From a virus, in IMG/VR virus record IMGVR_UViG_3300013006_000032, positions 1 through 63,873 of that record: a stretch of 63,873 bases of DNA. One strand, 5' to 3'. The translations under genes were made by a program, and so were the position numbers. The notes beneath the pieces were generated by a model. It ran no database searches. It was not told where the DNA came from and saw only the letters and a program-made list of their open reading frames with translations. Positions 27,456 through 35,094 of the stretch are shown here, piece after piece. The first letter of the stretch is position 1. Each line of letters starts with the position of its first letter.

Positions 27456-28055
27456 TTACAAACTATCTACAGTTTCCACTAAAGAGACTAATAATTTAGA
27501 ATAATTAAATGTAAAAGAGGTCTCAATTTCACCGCCATCGCGGTTATTAAAATCAATACCACCTAAAGAAGTAGGAAAGGCATTATTGTATACAAACTCA
27601 ACAACTCTTTTATCATATTCATCTAATGCAAAAATAGATATGTCCGCTGCATATTTTAAATTATTTGTTTTTGCAGTGGCTAATATATTCTCGTTATCTA
27701 CTAAGCCTGTTTTACTATCGTTTAAAATATTAAGCCATTTATATATGGCCCAATAATTATTAAACCTGTTATCTATTGTAAAATTAACAGTACATGCTGC
27801 ATATGGGGGTCTCACATGACTTGAAGCTACATATGTTTGTCCTGCATAAGGAATATTTGTAGCTGGTATATCAATATCCGGAACTATTGCACCGTAAACA
27901 GAGAATTGTATTGAATCGGGGAGTATTGATACGTTGTTTCTTTCGATTTTTTTAGAGATAGATTTTAAACTGTCAGGAAAATTTAAAACAAGTAAAAATT
28001 TATCTTTACGAGATTTATTGAAAGGGCTTTGAGCATACGGGACTGTATTAGTCAT
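27456..28055 (-). CDS. Tube-fold tail protein between terminase and sheath
   Basis: A protein of 199 aa. It has DKFLLVLNFPDSLKS, then SVYGAIVPDIDIPATNIPYAGQ and YAACTVNFTIDNRFNNYWAIYKWLN, a pattern like gp19 and gp54 tube-fold proteins (strand, proline-rich loop, strand with a following helix). It is therefore a possible tail completion, terminator or second tube-type protein. T4 has no gene between 17 and 18. TAAATA lies 6 nt before the ATG. No precise function is claimed. The fold guess is from pattern only. Confidence 0.5.
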   Translation of the reverse strand: MTNTVPYAQSPFNKSRKDKFLLVLNFPDSLKSISKKIERNNVSILPDSIQFSVYGAIVPDIDIPATNIPYAGQTYVASSHVRPPYAACTVNFTIDNRFNNYWAIYKWLNILNDSKTGLVDNENILATAKTNNLKYAADISIFALDEYDKRVVEFVYNNAFPTSLGGIDFNNRDGGEIETSFTFNYSKLLVSLVETVDSL

Positions 28056-28061
28056 ATAATA

Positions 28062-28067
28062 TATTTA
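28062..28067 (-). promoter_or_regulatory. TAAATA box, 6 nt before ATG (28055)
   Basis: GATAAATA then six A/T bases then the ATG, in the 13-nt gap after the terminase gene. Confidence 0.6.
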
Positions 28068-28068
28068 T

Positions 28069-29787
28069 CTATAATCTTTTCCACCCCTGTGATTCTAAAT
28101 CACTGATTTCATTAAAATCTTGAGAATTATCACCCTGAATAACAATTGGTAGAGATGGAAAGTTTGGCGAATTACCGTTTTTTTCGTTATTGTAAATAGA
28201 AGCGGGATTTACAAAATATCTGATACCGTAGTCTAATGCTTTGACTTTAAGTGGTTTTCTATTGCTATCATATTCTGCTATTTCAAAATATTTTTCAACT
28301 AAATCGTTTTCTAAAATCATTAACCCCCACATCAGGCTCATCACTCTATCATCCCAGTTATCAGCTCCAGGTTTTGCAGCCCAAGTACCGTTAGGGTAGC
28401 GTACGAAATTTTTTAATTCGTTTAACGTTTTAAAATCTCTTATGCGTAAAACTTTTAACTCGCTCATCCAATAGCGCATATTCATTACTCCTTTATATTT
28501 TGTGTTGGTATGTGCTTGTACTCCTATTTTATTAAAGTTTACAGGCCCAGCTTTTATTCCATATGAAACTATATTCTCGTAGTTCAAGGTATTTTTTAAT
28601 TGATCTACAACTTGTGCACCGCAATTATTTCTTTCTATCATTGCCAGGGGTGATCCCCAGTGTTTTAATATTTCATAAAGCTTGGTTGTAAAGTTATATG
28701 GACTTATAGTGCGATCATGATAACACGCAACTTGCTTTATTTCTCTCAAGTCAGTAATATCAAGTACCTGGATAACACTTGCAGCTTCTCCTACTCCCTC
28801 GCTTACGTCAACCCCTGCAACGTAAATTTTATCTTGTGAGGGCTCGTCCCACATTAAATATTTTCCTTCATCAAACACAAAACTCGGTTCACTACATTCT
28901 GCTTTCATAGCTTCGAAGAGGTGCTCATCGAGTGCGCTTTCTCCGGTCTGTAAAAATACATTTCCGAACTCTTGATCAAAAACTTCTCTACTACCCAAAG
29001 TACGAATAGTCTTTTCTTTCCAAGCTTCATCGCGACCAGGAAATTCCCACCAATCAACCTTTTCTGCTTTCCAATCATTCTTATCTTCAATAGCACCAGT
29101 GTAGAGATCGTGGAAGAGATTACCTGTACCGTTTGGCGTTGACGCTACAAATATCTTAGACTTTTTAGAAGATGAAATAATTGGATATACAGAGCTCCAG
29201 AACTGCTCTACAAGGTGATTGTCAATAAATGCTAGCTCGTCTAAGATAAGAACATTACAGCTATCACCTCTACCTGCATCGCTACTAGTTGTCGAAATAC
29301 CTATACTAGATCCGTTACCCAGGGACATTGATGTTTTACCATATTCTACGGTTCCTGGTTTAAGATAGTTTGGTAGTTTTTCGTAAGCTAAGCGAACTCT
29401 CTTAAAAATATTAATAGCGGTTTGTTCTTTATTAGCGACAATAAGAATACGTTGGTCCTCAAAAAAACAAGCAATCCATAGCGCATATATTGTCATGAGA
29501 GTTGTCTTTCCCACCTGTCTCGATGCTAATAGGCATACAAATCTGCTATCTCTTAGACTTCTCAATATACGCTTTTGATAACTGTGAAGCTTAATCTTCA
29601 TCTTACCTTCATCAAGATTTGTAATAAAGAAAAAGTTTTCTGCAAAATAGAGTATATTTTTTCTTGACTTTGCAATATCGTCTACCCATTCGGGGTGTGA
29701 AGCATAGTCAAAAGCTGTATCTGCTGTAGGTAGGTTTTGATTACCTAAATAAAATTTAGTTTCTGGTTTTTTAGGCATATATGACAT
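28069..29787 (-). CDS. 17: Large terminase subunit gp17 (packaging ATPase/nuclease)
   Basis: A protein of 572 aa (T4 gp17 is 610). Walker A is SRQVGKTT (89-96). Walker B is NVLILDELAF with the DE pair at 183-184, and a coupling motif IFVASTPNGTGN follows. The C-terminal RNase-H-fold nuclease starts YVAGVDVSEG and continues to MIERNNCG and DNWDDRVMSLMW, giving the acidic triad. It pumps DNA into the prohead and cuts concatemers. The ATG lies only 11 nt from a divergent plus-strand start, and a second in-frame ATG (codon 4) is an alternative start. No TAAATA box is seen on this strand. Confidence 0.95.
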   Translation of the reverse strand: MSYMPKKPETKFYLGNQNLPTADTAFDYASHPEWVDDIAKSRKNILYFAENFFFITNLDEGKMKIKLHSYQKRILRSLRDSRFVCLLASRQVGKTTLMTIYALWIACFFEDQRILIVANKEQTAINIFKRVRLAYEKLPNYLKPGTVEYGKTSMSLGNGSSIGISTTSSDAGRGDSCNVLILDELAFIDNHLVEQFWSSVYPIISSSKKSKIFVASTPNGTGNLFHDLYTGAIEDKNDWKAEKVDWWEFPGRDEAWKEKTIRTLGSREVFDQEFGNVFLQTGESALDEHLFEAMKAECSEPSFVFDEGKYLMWDEPSQDKIYVAGVDVSEGVGEAASVIQVLDITDLREIKQVACYHDRTISPYNFTTKLYEILKHWGSPLAMIERNNCGAQVVDQLKNTLNYENIVSYGIKAGPVNFNKIGVQAHTNTKYKGVMNMRYWMSELKVLRIRDFKTLNELKNFVRYPNGTWAAKPGADNWDDRVMSLMWGLMILENDLVEKYFEIAEYDSNRKPLKVKALDYGIRYFVNPASIYNNEKNGNSPNFPSLPIVIQGDNSQDFNEISDLESQGWKRL

Positions 29788-29792
29788 AAATA
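29787..29792 (+). promoter_or_regulatory. TAAATA box, 6 nt before ATG (29799)
   Basis: CATAAATA overlaps the first base of the divergent terminase start codon. Confidence 0.6.
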
Positions 29793-29798
29793 CTTAAT

Positions 29799-30686
29799 AT
29801 GAACCGTACAAGAGAGCTAGTTGAAATGGGTGACTTCTATGAGAAGTCAGTTATTGAAGAAAAGAAGTCTGTTTTCCCGCCAAAAGGGACATTTAAGCTC
29901 GCTACAGATAAAAAGCCCGTAGAAGTCGAGGCGGATAAGAATGCTTTTACAAATAAAAAGTCAGGACCTGAAAATGCTGACGGTTTTAAAAAGGATATTG
30001 TTGATCCTAAAACAACAAAAAAAGAAAATTTTTATGACCCTAAAAAATTCTCACAAAACCTTGAAAAAACAGAGGTACGAACAATAAATACTTTTATGAA
30101 CAAATCTATTTTTGATAAACTATATGAGGATGTAATGTCCGATCAGCAAGAAGACGCTGGTATTAATGATGCCGAAGCCCTTGGTCTTCCTTCCGGCGAT
30201 ACCGAAGAAGGTGCTGGCGGCGAAGAAGTAACATTGACACTACCACGTGATGTTGCTCAAAAGCTTTGTGATATGCTTCACGGAGTTCTCGATGCAGGTG
30301 CAGAAGAGACTTCTGGTGAAGGTGAAGTTAACGATGAAGAAGGCACCGGTGAAGAAGGTGTTTCTGATGAAGCTAACGAAGAAAAAGATGAAGAAGAAAA
30401 AGATGAAGTTGCTAAAGAAGCTACTGAACTTAAGGAAGTTCCTGCTTCAGCCGGACAGAGCCTTCAGAAGAAGGATAATAAGGTCGGCGATGTAACAAAG
30501 AGTTTAGTCTCAAGCGGTGCTGGCGATGCTAAAGTTACCGATAAGGTCGGTAATGACGGTGAAAAAGGTCATGCCTTAGTTGGTGCTGGTGTTAAGGGCG
30601 GTGCTCCCACATCACCAAAGGGCAAGGCTAACGTTGTAGCTAGCAAGACATCAAAAGTTGGTTCTTACTTAGCTGGTTTAAAATAA
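29799..30686 (+). CDS. Acidic protein with nested internal start; possible internal head/scaffold-type protein
   Basis: The full frame is 295 aa from an ATG with TAAATA 6 nt upstream. A second ATG at 30096 has AATAAATA exactly 5 nt upstream and begins MNKSIFDKLYEDVMSD, itself a capsid-targeting-like N-terminus. Two in-frame products (295 and 196 aa) are therefore likely. The middle is extremely acidic (Glu/Asp/Gly runs around residues 165-220), and the C-terminus is Gly/Lys/Val rich and probably disordered. No family is recognised. The composition suits a head-core or packaged internal protein. A strong terminator follows. Confidence 0.65.
   Translation: MNRTRELVEMGDFYEKSVIEEKKSVFPPKGTFKLATDKKPVEVEADKNAFTNKKSGPENADGFKKDIVDPKTTKKENFYDPKKFSQNLEKTEVRTINTFMNKSIFDKLYEDVMSDQQEDAGINDAEALGLPSGDTEEGAGGEEVTLTLPRDVAQKLCDMLHGVLDAGAEETSGEGEVNDEEGTGEEGVSDEANEEKDEEEKDEVAKEATELKEVPASAGQSLQKKDNKVGDVTKSLVSSGAGDAKVTDKVGNDGEKGHALVGAGVKGGAPTSPKGKANVVASKTSKVGSYLAGLK
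30085..30090 (+). promoter_or_regulatory. Internal TAAATA box, 5 nt before nested ATG (30096)
   Basis: AATAAATA lies inside the 295-aa frame and precedes an in-frame ATG that begins a targeting-like peptide. Confidence 0.6.
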
Positions 30687-30714
30687 TTAGTTAAGTCAAA
30701 AATAGTAAAAATTA

Positions 30715-30746
30715 GGGCCTTAAATCAAATTAAGGCCCTTTTTTTT
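30715..30746 (+). terminator. Rho-independent terminator
   Basis: A perfect 9-bp stem GGGCCTTAA / TTAAGGCCC (30715-30723 with 30730-30738) closes a 6-nt loop and is followed by eight T residues. It ends the acidic-protein gene and is the only clear intrinsic terminator I found in the window. Confidence 0.93.
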
Positions 30747-30749
30747 GCT

Positions 30750-30755
30750 TAAATA
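30750..30755 (+). promoter_or_regulatory. TAAATA box, 5 nt before GTG (30761)
   Basis: CTTAAATA directly after the terminator T-run. Serves the small basic gene and the gp14-like gene. Confidence 0.65.
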
Positions 30756-30760
30756 TAATT

Positions 30761-31081
30761 GTGAATACTTTTAAAGACCACTGGCGTAAATTTAATAGTA
30801 AGGGTGATTTTGTAAAAAAACGTCATGAAGGTGTCGGTACAACACTACCATCGCAATCAAGATTTGTACCAAAAGCTCATAGAACTATTTTAAAAAACCA
30901 AAAAGTTGAGAGCTTACTACGTAAAAAGAGCGGAAAGATAGTTTTAAATAATGCAGAAGTAAGGCAGATAGAAGACGAGTTTAATTTAAAGTATGCAAGT
31001 ACTACGCCTAAGAAATTAGGTAATACAGGTATTAGTATAAGTTTTGATCCTGCTATAGGTAAACCAGTTCTGGAGAAATAA
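30761..31081 (+). CDS. Small basic protein of unknown function upstream of neck gene
   Basis: A protein of 106 aa, rich in Lys and Arg in the first 80 residues (NTFKDHWRKFNSKGDFVKKR), with a C-terminal NTGISISFDPAIGKPVLEK segment. The start is a GTG with TAAATA exactly 5 nt upstream and no Shine-Dalgarno, immediately after the terminator. It lies 1 nt before the neck-protein gene and is presumably co-transcribed, so a head-completion or connector role is possible. The N-terminal MNTF opening is shared with the gene at 33630. No family is recognised. Confidence 0.55.
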   Translation: MNTFKDHWRKFNSKGDFVKKRHEGVGTTLPSQSRFVPKAHRTILKNQKVESLLRKKSGKIVLNNAEVRQIEDEFNLKYASTTPKKLGNTGISISFDPAIGKPVLEK

Positions 31082-31082
31082 T

Positions 31083-31808
31083 ATGTCAGTACAATATTAT
31101 ACAGGTAATATCGATCCCAAGGTTTATCCTTTTCCTTTTGAAGATAATACCTGCGTAAGATATACGGATAAATCTAAAAATGCAGATGAAAGAAATATAG
31201 TTTCCAATTACTGGAGAGAGCAAATTAACTTATATGGACAGAAGGTTGGCTATATTGTTAATAATACTACAACTTTAAGTGCAGATATGCTTTACGGTGA
31301 GCAAACAACTCAAAGATATTCACCGCCAGTAAACTTAATTATTGCAATCAATTTAAATGAAAATGCATTAATGTTAAGTAAATTTGGACTTGTTTCTGAT
31401 GATGAAGTTACTGCTTTTGTTCATATAAGTGCATTTTATGAAACGTTTGGATATGGTGCTGAACCTAAGTCTGGCGATTTGTTCCAATTAACAGAATACG
31501 GGAGTGATAGACCAGGGGGTAGAAACGGTAATATCTATGAAATAACGCAGCGGTTAGATCAAGATATTGCACAAATTAACCCACTAGCGGGCCATTATGT
31601 ATGGTTAATAAAGGCGAAAAGATTTGAATATTCTTTTGAACCAGGTGTTACGCCAGAGGCACAGAACGATCAAATATTTGATGATACACAAAATCCAACA
31701 GCTTCTGGAGCGACTAAACCATATTCAAATAGCGTAGATAACGATTCCAAAAAGATTTTTGATTATACACAGACTAATTACGGTGATGTTTACGGTGGTT
31801 ACTATTAA
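31083..31808 (+). CDS. 14: Neck / head-completion protein gp14-like
   Basis: A protein of 241 aa (T4 gp14 is 256). The diagnostic pattern is visible: VSNYWREQINLYGQKVGYIVNN, then DMLYGEQTTQRY, PKSGDLFQLTEYGSDRPG, INPLAGHYVWLIKAKRFEYS and EPG. gp14 with gp13 closes the filled head and makes the platform for tail joining. No gp13 gene is recognised in the window. It starts 1 nt after the small basic gene and overlaps the convergent minus gene by 4 nt. The late box upstream of 30761 probably serves both genes. Confidence 0.8.
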   Translation: MSVQYYTGNIDPKVYPFPFEDNTCVRYTDKSKNADERNIVSNYWREQINLYGQKVGYIVNNTTTLSADMLYGEQTTQRYSPPVNLIIAINLNENALMLSKFGLVSDDEVTAFVHISAFYETFGYGAEPKSGDLFQLTEYGSDRPGGRNGNIYEITQRLDQDIAQINPLAGHYVWLIKAKRFEYSFEPGVTPEAQNDQIFDDTQNPTASGATKPYSNSVDNDSKKIFDYTQTNYGDVYGGYY

Positions 31809-32086
31809 TCATCAGTAACAGTATCAATAACAGAAGAAGATACATCGTAATTCGGAATATTTTCATTACGGATTCTTGATATAAACACATCTGCGTCTCT
31901 ACAACTATTAAATTCGACATCAAATCTTGATCGATCAGCGCCTATAAAAGTGTAGAGGGCTTTATCTTGCTTTTTGCTAATATGCAAAAGGCTATAGCTA
32001 TTCCCTGGTTTAAATCGTTTATCTCTCACCCCAGATTTACTAGGATTAGGATTTACTGTAAAGTTGGTTCCAATGATGTAGTGCAT
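31805..32086 (-). CDS. Small protein of unknown function
   Basis: A protein of 93 aa with no recognised domain. It reads as a mixed beta protein (IIGTNFTVNPNP, YSLLHISKKQDKALYTFIGADRS). It starts inside the 3' end of the upstream small gene (34-nt overlap), so translational coupling is likely, and its stop overlaps the gp14-like stop of the opposite strand by 4 nt. It is last in a chain of five small minus-strand genes reading from 33595. Confidence 0.5.
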   Translation of the reverse strand: MHYIIGTNFTVNPNPSKSGVRDKRFKPGNSYSLLHISKKQDKALYTFIGADRSRFDVEFNSCRDADVFISRIRNENIPNYDVSSSVIDTVTDD

Positions 32087-32361
32087 TTTGGTTTTCTTAA
32101 AGTTAATTTTATACCTTCGTTAGATGATACTTCGTCGATCATCGATTCATACCTCTCCGTAATATATTTCTGAAATGCTAAAGGCTTAACCCAATCAACA
32201 TCTTTACCGTGAAGGTCCATTTTAAATTGAGTAGCCTTTCTAGATATAATATCTAAAGCCTCAATTAAACATAACCACCTAGCATATTCACTTGCTTTTA
32301 GTTTATGTTTATTTTTTTCTGTTTCAACTATTACGTATTTTTTTGATAAGTCCGATTGCAT
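32053..32361 (-). CDS. Small protein of unknown function
   Basis: From the ATG at 32361 it is 102 aa; a TTG at 32367 would add two residues. It is helical with several charged stretches and two Trp residues (ARWLCLIEALDII, DWVKPLAFQKYI). The start lies inside the preceding gene (38-nt overlap), indicating coupled translation. No motif was recognised and no clear role follows from context beyond being part of the early-type small-gene chain. Confidence 0.45.
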   Translation of the reverse strand: MQSDLSKKYVIVETEKNKHKLKASEYARWLCLIEALDIISRKATQFKMDLHGKDVDWVKPLAFQKYITERYESMIDEVSSNEGIKLTLRKPKCTTSLEPTLQ

Positions 32362-32776
32362 ATCCAAGTATTATGAAGGTAATATTATTAACGTCAAGTA
32401 AATTCTTTTGTTGGTTTAAGTTAAATAAAATATTGTATAATGCGTCAATATTTGTACCTATACTCTCAATTAACTGTTTTGCGTTAAAGGAAATATTATC
32501 TCTATAATCAACGTTAATATCGCTTTCTTTAATTGCACGATCTAAGTATTCATTCAATAAATAAATGAAATTTTTAATGACTTGTCTATCTGAACTAATA
32601 TCTTTTCTGTAAAATGCTAAACCGTGTTCAAAATCTGATAATGTTTTTGATGTTAAAGATTTTTTAATAGCAAAAATAATCTCCTCGATAGGAAGATCTT
32701 GAGGCCTCGTTAATATATTAAATTTATCTGCCTCTACGTCTTTAGTTAATTTATTAATGCTTTCAGGGATTTGCAT
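32324..32776 (-). CDS. Helical protein of unknown function with hydrophobic C-terminus
   Basis: A protein of 150 aa from the ATG at 32776, which has an AAAGGA Shine-Dalgarno 6 nt upstream. A longer TTG form at 32803 lacks such support. It is mostly helical. The C-terminus has a hydrophobic stretch (NNITFIILGYAIGLIKK) that could be a membrane helix. The start overlaps the end of the zinc-ribbon membrane protein gene, so the two are coupled and might form a membrane complex (inference). No family recognised. Confidence 0.5.
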   Translation of the reverse strand: MQIPESINKLTKDVEADKFNILTRPQDLPIEEIIFAIKKSLTSKTLSDFEHGLAFYRKDISSDRQVIKNFIYLLNEYLDRAIKESDINVDYRDNISFNAKQLIESIGTNIDALYNILFNLNQQKNLLDVNNITFIILGYAIGLIKKIRNS

Positions 32777-33197
32777 TCTGTATTCCTTTACCGAGTATAG
32801 CATTCATATGCTGTATGCTTGAATCTTGCGGTTCTGTTACAACTGCTGTTTCTGTATTAATAAGCACACTGATGGCTTTACTACACCCCGAACACCTATA
32901 GTAAGTTGGGGTGTTTAATCTCACAGGTATAAAATCGTTAATTTGTTTATAACAAGGACATGTAACACCTAGACCCTGATATGATAATTCTTTTAATCTC
33001 TCATTATCAAGCTCCTTGTTTTTTAATGCAACATATGTATTTAGAGTTATAATAAATGTATAATAAGCAAGAAATTGTATAACAATACCTACAAAAAAAC
33101 TAGCAAAAATATTTATACCAAAATGATTCAATATAATAGCTGTAAGTGATGCGATAGATACAAGTATTGCAACTTGGGTAAAGATTCGTCTTAACAT
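32763..33197 (-). CDS. Small membrane protein with zinc-ribbon-like Cys motif
   Basis: A protein of 144 aa. Two hydrophobic helices span about residues 7-25 and 31-57. A cytosolic-type tail follows with Cys80, Cys82, Cys102 and Cys105 (CPC...CSGC spacing) that looks like a zinc ribbon. It could anchor a nucleic acid or protein complex at the inner membrane. The next gene begins in its 3' end using a good Shine-Dalgarno that lies within this coding sequence. No family name can be given. Confidence 0.55.
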   Translation of the reverse strand: MLRRIFTQVAILVSIASLTAIILNHFGINIFASFFVGIVIQFLAYYTFIITLNTYVALKNKELDNERLKELSYQGLGVTCPCYKQINDFIPVRLNTPTYYRCSGCSKAISVLINTETAVVTEPQDSSIQHMNAILGKGIQNANP

Positions 33198-33217
33198 CTA
33201 TATATTATACTATTAGA

Positions 33218-33595
33218 TTATTTTTTTGCAACCGGTTTTGCAGTAGCACCAAATATACCTTTGAGCTCATTAATAATATTAGATAACTTAGACACCACCA
33301 TAATAACCTGTTCTTTGGCTTCTTTATTATTTTGTATAACAGGATTATTAAGTGAATTTTTAAACAGCATTTTAGCATTACCAGCATTTATATAGAGCTC
33401 ACCAAGCTGCTCTATTACACTAGGGAGAGGGTATGGCAGAGCTTTTTCTGCTTTAGCGTCGTCAGGAAATTGACTAACATTTTTATCAAATAAGTCTTTT
33501 AATGTAACTCTTTGCGCACCAAGCTCTCTTGAAGCCATGCCAGACGTCCACTTGTTGTAGCTCATTACTTCCTCAAATAAAAGCTTTCTTTTCAC
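33218..33595 (-). CDS. Unknown protein with capsid-targeting-like N-terminus
   Basis: A protein of 125 aa starting at a GTG with TAAATA exactly 5 nt upstream. The N-terminus MKRKLLFEEVMSYNKW has the hydrophobic-x-Glu-Glu pattern shared with plus-strand genes thought to be packaged. The body is helical with Pro-rich turns (ALPYPLPSVIEQL). It is divergent from the gene at 33630, and their two boxes lie 12 nt apart. Function unknown. A late, virion-associated role is inferred only from start signal and N-terminus. Confidence 0.55.
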   Translation of the reverse strand: MKRKLLFEEVMSYNKWTSGMASRELGAQRVTLKDLFDKNVSQFPDDAKAEKALPYPLPSVIEQLGELYINAGNAKMLFKNSLNNPVIQNNKEAKEQVIMVVSKLSNIINELKGIFGATAKPVAKK

Positions 33596-33600
33596 ATGAT

Positions 33601-33606
33601 TATTTA
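33601..33606 (-). promoter_or_regulatory. TAAATA box, 5 nt before GTG (33595)
   Basis: AATAAATA, one half of a back-to-back pair with the plus-strand box at 33619. Confidence 0.65.
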
Positions 33607-33618
33607 TTCATCCTATAA

Positions 33619-33624
33619 TAAATA
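33619..33624 (+). promoter_or_regulatory. TAAATA box, 5 nt before ATG (33630)
   Basis: AATAAATA, the plus-strand half of the divergent pair. Confidence 0.65.
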
Positions 33625-33629
33625 ATAGT

Positions 33630-34031
33630 ATGAACACTTTTGAACGTAAATTTAGTTTAGTTTTAGAAGCAGATGCTGATGCACCTGTTGCAGCTCCAGA
33701 AAATGACAAAGAAGCAATGGCGCAATCATTAGATACTGCTAAGCCAAATGATTTTGATGTACAGGGTGGCCGGGAGCAGATTGTCGATCATCGCAAAAAA
33801 GAGCAAGTTCAAAAGCTTACGGAATGGATTGCTCACATAGACCAGTTTATTAAGTATTTAAATAGTACAGATCCCTCATCAATGCAAGTACAGCTCCATA
33901 CTGCAGCTTGTGATTCAATGTTTGAAGACATTGCAAGAAGTGAAAAAAAGAAGATCGCAAGGCTTGCTGCAGAATTAAGCTCTTTGAGCGAGTCGCTTAA
34001 GGGCTACTTAATTTCTGCTAACGATAAATAA
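33630..34031 (+). CDS. Unknown protein with capsid-targeting-like N-terminus
   Basis: A protein of 133 aa. MNTFERKFSLVLEADADA resembles the T4 capsid-targeting and cleavage pattern (hydrophobic helix, L-x-L-E, then Ala). A low-complexity acidic linker follows, then a helical domain from about residue 55 (VQKLTEWIAHIDQFIKYL onward). TAAATA is exactly 5 nt before the ATG. Its 3' end overlaps the primase gene by 14 nt. No known family. Confidence 0.6.
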   Translation: MNTFERKFSLVLEADADAPVAAPENDKEAMAQSLDTAKPNDFDVQGGREQIVDHRKKEQVQKLTEWIAHIDQFIKYLNSTDPSSMQVQLHTAACDSMFEDIARSEKKKIARLAAELSSLSESLKGYLISANDK

Positions 34032-35052
34032 CTGACATCTGTAGCTTAGCTTTAATCCCGCTACTAGAATTGTCTATAAAAAAGCTTGGGTCGATTTTAT
34101 CAAGCTTTTCAGCAATACAGAGATCATTGATATCTTTATATTTTTTTCCTTGCTCTTCAGGCCATATAAACACCGTTTCGCCGCTATCAATAAGTTTTTG
34201 TGTTTTTGTCTTACTAGCGCTGTCTTGCCACTGACTATCGAGTACCCATATTTTTTTATAAAATCTAAAAGGCGCTAATTGCTGCTCTTGTAATAAAGAG
34301 AAAGTGTTACTACTATTTTCTTGAATGCCTGATACAGCAGTTCCATTCTTAACAAAAAATGAATCTATAGGTCCTTCGAAAACAAAAATATAATCTAGAT
34401 CTTGTGATATCTTGTTAATATTATATAGCGATTTTTCACCGTTTATTTTACTTAAATACTTAGGATACAGACGCATATCTTCTTTATAAATTAATCGAGA
34501 TTGATAAAAGATTATATTGTTATGCTCATCGTAAAACGGTATTATAATACGGTTCTTATGTACTTTATCTTTTAGCGATACCCAGAGTGTATCGGGTCTA
34601 TTAATTGCGGTGTCTATTCTTCTCTGTTTCACTAAATCTATCGCATCATTAATAATGTTATTATTTTCAAAAAATTTAATCTGATTTTCGTCAAATATGT
34701 TTATACTATCAAGTGGAAGCCTTTCAACGGGTTTAGCTTTTACCGGGGCATCGTTACTCTTAATAACCTCTAGAGGTAATATATCAAACTCTTTTGCTTC
34801 ATTTAAAATCTCATTAAATGTTAGCCCTGCTACTTCAGTTATCCATTTTATAGCATCGCTATACCACCCGCAATTATGACAGCAAATAGCGTTGTCTTCA
34901 ACAATATATATACATCGTCTTTTCTTACCCCATGATGACCCTTCTCTACAAATAGGGCAGCCTGCAATATACGTATTACTAGATTTTTTAAATTGTGGGT
35001 AGCCTGCGTATTGGTAAAATTTTTGCAGTATATATTCGAACGGTATTAGCAC
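34018..35052 (-). CDS. 61: DNA primase gp61-like
   Basis: A protein of 344 aa (T4 gp61 is 342). An N-terminal zinc finger has CPIC (32-35) and CHNC (58-61) with basic residues between, as in DnaG-type primases. The central-to-C-terminal TOPRIM domain shows the IFVFEGPIDSFF glutamate motif and the WVLDSQ and KDINDL acidic pairs. It makes RNA primers with the gp41 helicase (40358-41686). The start is a GTG with no clear box or Shine-Dalgarno. The 3' end overlaps a convergent late-type gene by 14 nt. Confidence 0.88.
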   Translation of the reverse strand: MLIPFEYILQKFYQYAGYPQFKKSSNTYIAGCPICREGSSWGKKRRCIYIVEDNAICCHNCGWYSDAIKWITEVAGLTFNEILNEAKEFDILPLEVIKSNDAPVKAKPVERLPLDSINIFDENQIKFFENNNIINDAIDLVKQRRIDTAINRPDTLWVSLKDKVHKNRIIIPFYDEHNNIIFYQSRLIYKEDMRLYPKYLSKINGEKSLYNINKISQDLDYIFVFEGPIDSFFVKNGTAVSGIQENSSNTFSLLQEQQLAPFRFYKKIWVLDSQWQDSASKTKTQKLIDSGETVFIWPEEQGKKYKDINDLCIAEKLDKIDPSFFIDNSSSGIKAKLQMSVIYR

Positions 35053-35094
35053 AGTATGAGTATAAAGAATATAATACCAAAAAACAAGCTTTAA

